Below the pieces are notes generated by a model that saw only the letters and a program-made list of their open reading frames with translations, ran no database searches and was not told where the DNA came from. Both the position numbers and the translations under genes were made by a program. Positions 4,484 through 5,984 of a DNA stretch of 5,984 nt are shown in pieces. Within the stretch, counting starts at the first letter, position 1, and every line of letters begins with the position of its first letter. Source of the DNA: Ferroplasma sp037442045 (GTDB lineage Archaea; Thermoplasmatota; Thermoplasmata; Thermoplasmatales; Thermoplasmataceae); contig NZ_JBBIRC010000061.1 of NCBI RefSeq assembly GCF_037442045.1, positions 1 to 5,984 on the forward strand, in the 5' to 3' direction.

Positions 4484-5984
4484 TGGGATTTACTGATCTG
4501 GACCTGGCATTATTCTTTGGAATAATTATAGTTGTGCTCTTTGTTGGGTATATAGCTATTTTGTGGCATAAGCCCAAGGATATTCATGCAGAAGGTGAAT
4601 GGAGCCTCGGAGGAAGAAGGTTCGGAACTGTTGTAATGTGGTTCCTGTTGGGAGGAGACCTTTATACTGCATACACACTAATTGCAGTTCCAGGTGCCGC
4701 AGCAACTGCAGGAATAGGTGGCGGAGCATTTGCAATGTTCGCGATAGCATATGGGGTTATGATATTCCCTATTGTATATGGCACAATGCCAAGGCTATGG
4801 AATGTTTCTAAAAGAAGGGGATATATAACTGCAGCTGACTTTGTTAAGGATAGGTTCAATTCAAGGTTTCTGGCCATGCTTATTGCATTAACAGGCGTTC
4901 TTGCTGAGCTTCCTTATATTGCACTGCAGATTACTGGAATAAAGTACGTGCTTGCATCTCTTGCATTGCCTATAACCGTAAGCCTGTTAATAGCATTTCT
5001 TCTTGTTGCAGGTTTTACGTTTATAAGCGGTTTGAGAGGACCTGCGCTGACTTCAATATTAAAGGATGCAATTATCTGGGCAGCTGTAATTGTAATTATA
5101 ATATACATACCAATTAGGCTTGGTGGATTCGGTCATATATTCGGCGTTGCAGCATCAATAAGCCCGAATTTAATGAAAGTTAATCCGGCCATAGACCTCG
5201 GATACACATCACTTGCACTGGGTTCTGCACTTGCATTGTTCCTTTATCCCCATGCAGTAACAGGAAGCCTTGCAGCAAAGGATTCTAAAACAATCAAAAG
5301 GAATGCGGCATTGCTTCCACTTTATAATGTATTGTTAATGTTCGTTGCTCTTGTAGGATTAATGTCTGTAGTTTACTTCAATGCTTATCCTGCAAAAAGC
5401 CTGAGCAGTGAGGCATTGCCAAAAATAGTTATGGCTCTCTTCCCTTCATGGTTTACAGCTTTCGCTTTTGCTGCTGTAGTCGTAGGTAGTATTGTCCCCG
5501 CATCCATAATGGCACTGGCTTCGGCAAATTTGCTAACAAGAAATGTATATTTAGAGTATATAAATCCAAAAGCATCTGGAAGAACACAGACTAATTTATC
5601 AAGGGTCCTTGTTGTATTAGTCATAATAGGCGCACTTGCATTCTCTTTGATACCTGCTGCATCCGGAGAGATTGTTATACTCCAAACAATAGGAGGAGCC
5701 ATTATTATGCAAACCTTGCCAGCTGTTTACATGGCACTGTTTACAAGGAAGTTAAATAAATATGTAGTTGGTGCTGGATGGGCAGTAGGGCTTGGTTCGA
5801 CCATGATAATGCTTGCACAGCTAGATTTTGTAACTTCTTTATACAAGAATTTTGATTTTATGTATATAGGAATTGCCGCACTTTTAATGAACCTGCTTGT
5901 TGTTGGCATTGGAATGTTAATAATGAAAGTGACAAACAAAATAAAAGACGAGGGTATAATAGACAACTCTGAATTTGAAGACAT
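4483..5984 (+). CDS. Sodium:solute symporter (SSS) family permease, MctP/YhjB-like; 3' end missing
   Basis: Open for 500 codons to the right edge; SSS proteins are commonly about 500-550 residues, so only a short tail is missing. About thirteen hydrophobic segments are visible. Motifs in order are SLGGRRFG (41-48) after helix 1, FLLGGDLYTAYTLIAVPGAA (54-73) in the substrate/ion helix, GYITAADFVKDRF at about 114-126, FISGLRGPALTSILKD (a conserved loop and helix), YPHAVTGSLAAKD (255-267), and SIVPASIMALASANLLTRNVY (336-356). The GGD-YTAYT-IAVPG and ANL-TRN-Y patterns resemble monocarboxylate/metabolite permeases (MctP, YhjB) paired with a DUF3311 protein. The likely role is uptake of small organic acids, or another small solute, at the cytoplasmic membrane. 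The substrate is a guess. At the place where PutP has the Na+-binding Ser340-Thr341 pair, this protein seems to have Ala344-Leu345, so sodium coupling is uncertain. Confidence 0.9.
   Translation, partial: MGFTDLDLALFFGIIIVVLFVGYIAILWHKPKDIHAEGEWSLGGRRFGTVVMWFLLGGDLYTAYTLIAVPGAAATAGIGGGAFAMFAIAYGVMIFPIVYGTMPRLWNVSKRRGYITAADFVKDRFNSRFLAMLIALTGVLAELPYIALQITGIKYVLASLALPITVSLLIAFLLVAGFTFISGLRGPALTSILKDAIIWAAVIVIIIYIPIRLGGFGHIFGVAASISPNLMKVNPAIDLGYTSLALGSALALFLYPHAVTGSLAAKDSKTIKRNAALLPLYNVLLMFVALVGLMSVVYFNAYPAKSLSSEALPKIVMALFPSWFTAFAFAAVVVGSIVPASIMALASANLLTRNVYLEYINPKASGRTQTNLSRVLVVLVIIGALAFSLIPAASGEIVILQTIGGAIIMQTLPAVYMALFTRKLNKYVVGAGWAVGLGSTMIMLAQLDFVTSLYKNFDFMYIGIAALLMNLLVVGIGMLIMKVTNKIKDEGIIDNSEFED

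Noticed and set aside
4556..5984. Several minus-strand and one plus-strand open frames within the symporter region
   Set aside because: The plus-strand SSS frame is unbroken for 500 codons with family motifs throughout; the others are shadows.
1..5984. CRISPR array, insertion sequence, tRNA or rRNA
   Set aside because: No regularly spaced repeats, transposase motifs, terminal inverted repeats or RNA-gene signatures were found by eye.

Overview
The window looks like chromosomal DNA from an archaeon, most probably a member of the Thermoplasmata (a Ferroplasma/Picrophilus-type acidophile). The lineage is inferred from style, not from a marker gene. The DNA is AT-rich, Arg is mostly AGA/AGG, and Ile is often ATA. 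Four transcription units have a TATA-like box about 23-28 bases before the first start codon, with no room for a leader, as in leaderless archaeal transcripts. Genes inside operons are instead joined by short gaps, overlaps or a GGTG-type ribosome site.

Left block, minus strand (1-1881): nadE, an ammonia-dependent NAD synthetase that most likely starts at a GTG at 1881, is followed after one base by a CPA1/NhaP-type cation/proton antiporter. The antiporter runs off the left edge without its C-terminus. The two genes form an operon.

Middle, plus strand (2058-3708): a 52-residue ribbon-helix-helix type protein (2058-2216) is divergent from nadE. It ends at a T-rich stretch. Next comes a complete 462-residue APC-superfamily amino-acid permease with its own TATA box and a small inverted repeat just upstream.

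Right block, plus strand (3709-5984): about 560 bases of very AT-rich DNA with no convincing gene precede a two-gene operon. It encodes a 70-residue DUF3311 membrane protein and, overlapping it by one base, a sodium:solute symporter (SSS) family permease cut by the right edge at codon 500. This pairing is typical of MctP/YhjB-like monocarboxylate or metabolite permeases and their small partner.

Three of the five substantial genes are transporters, with DUF3311 as a likely accessory subunit. The theme is ion balance and uptake of amino or organic acids. No mobile element, CRISPR array, tRNA or rRNA was seen. The points most worth checking are the short DNA-binding gene, the GTG start of nadE, the altered PP-loop of NadE, and the apparent loss of the usual sodium-site Ser/Thr pair in the SSS transporter.
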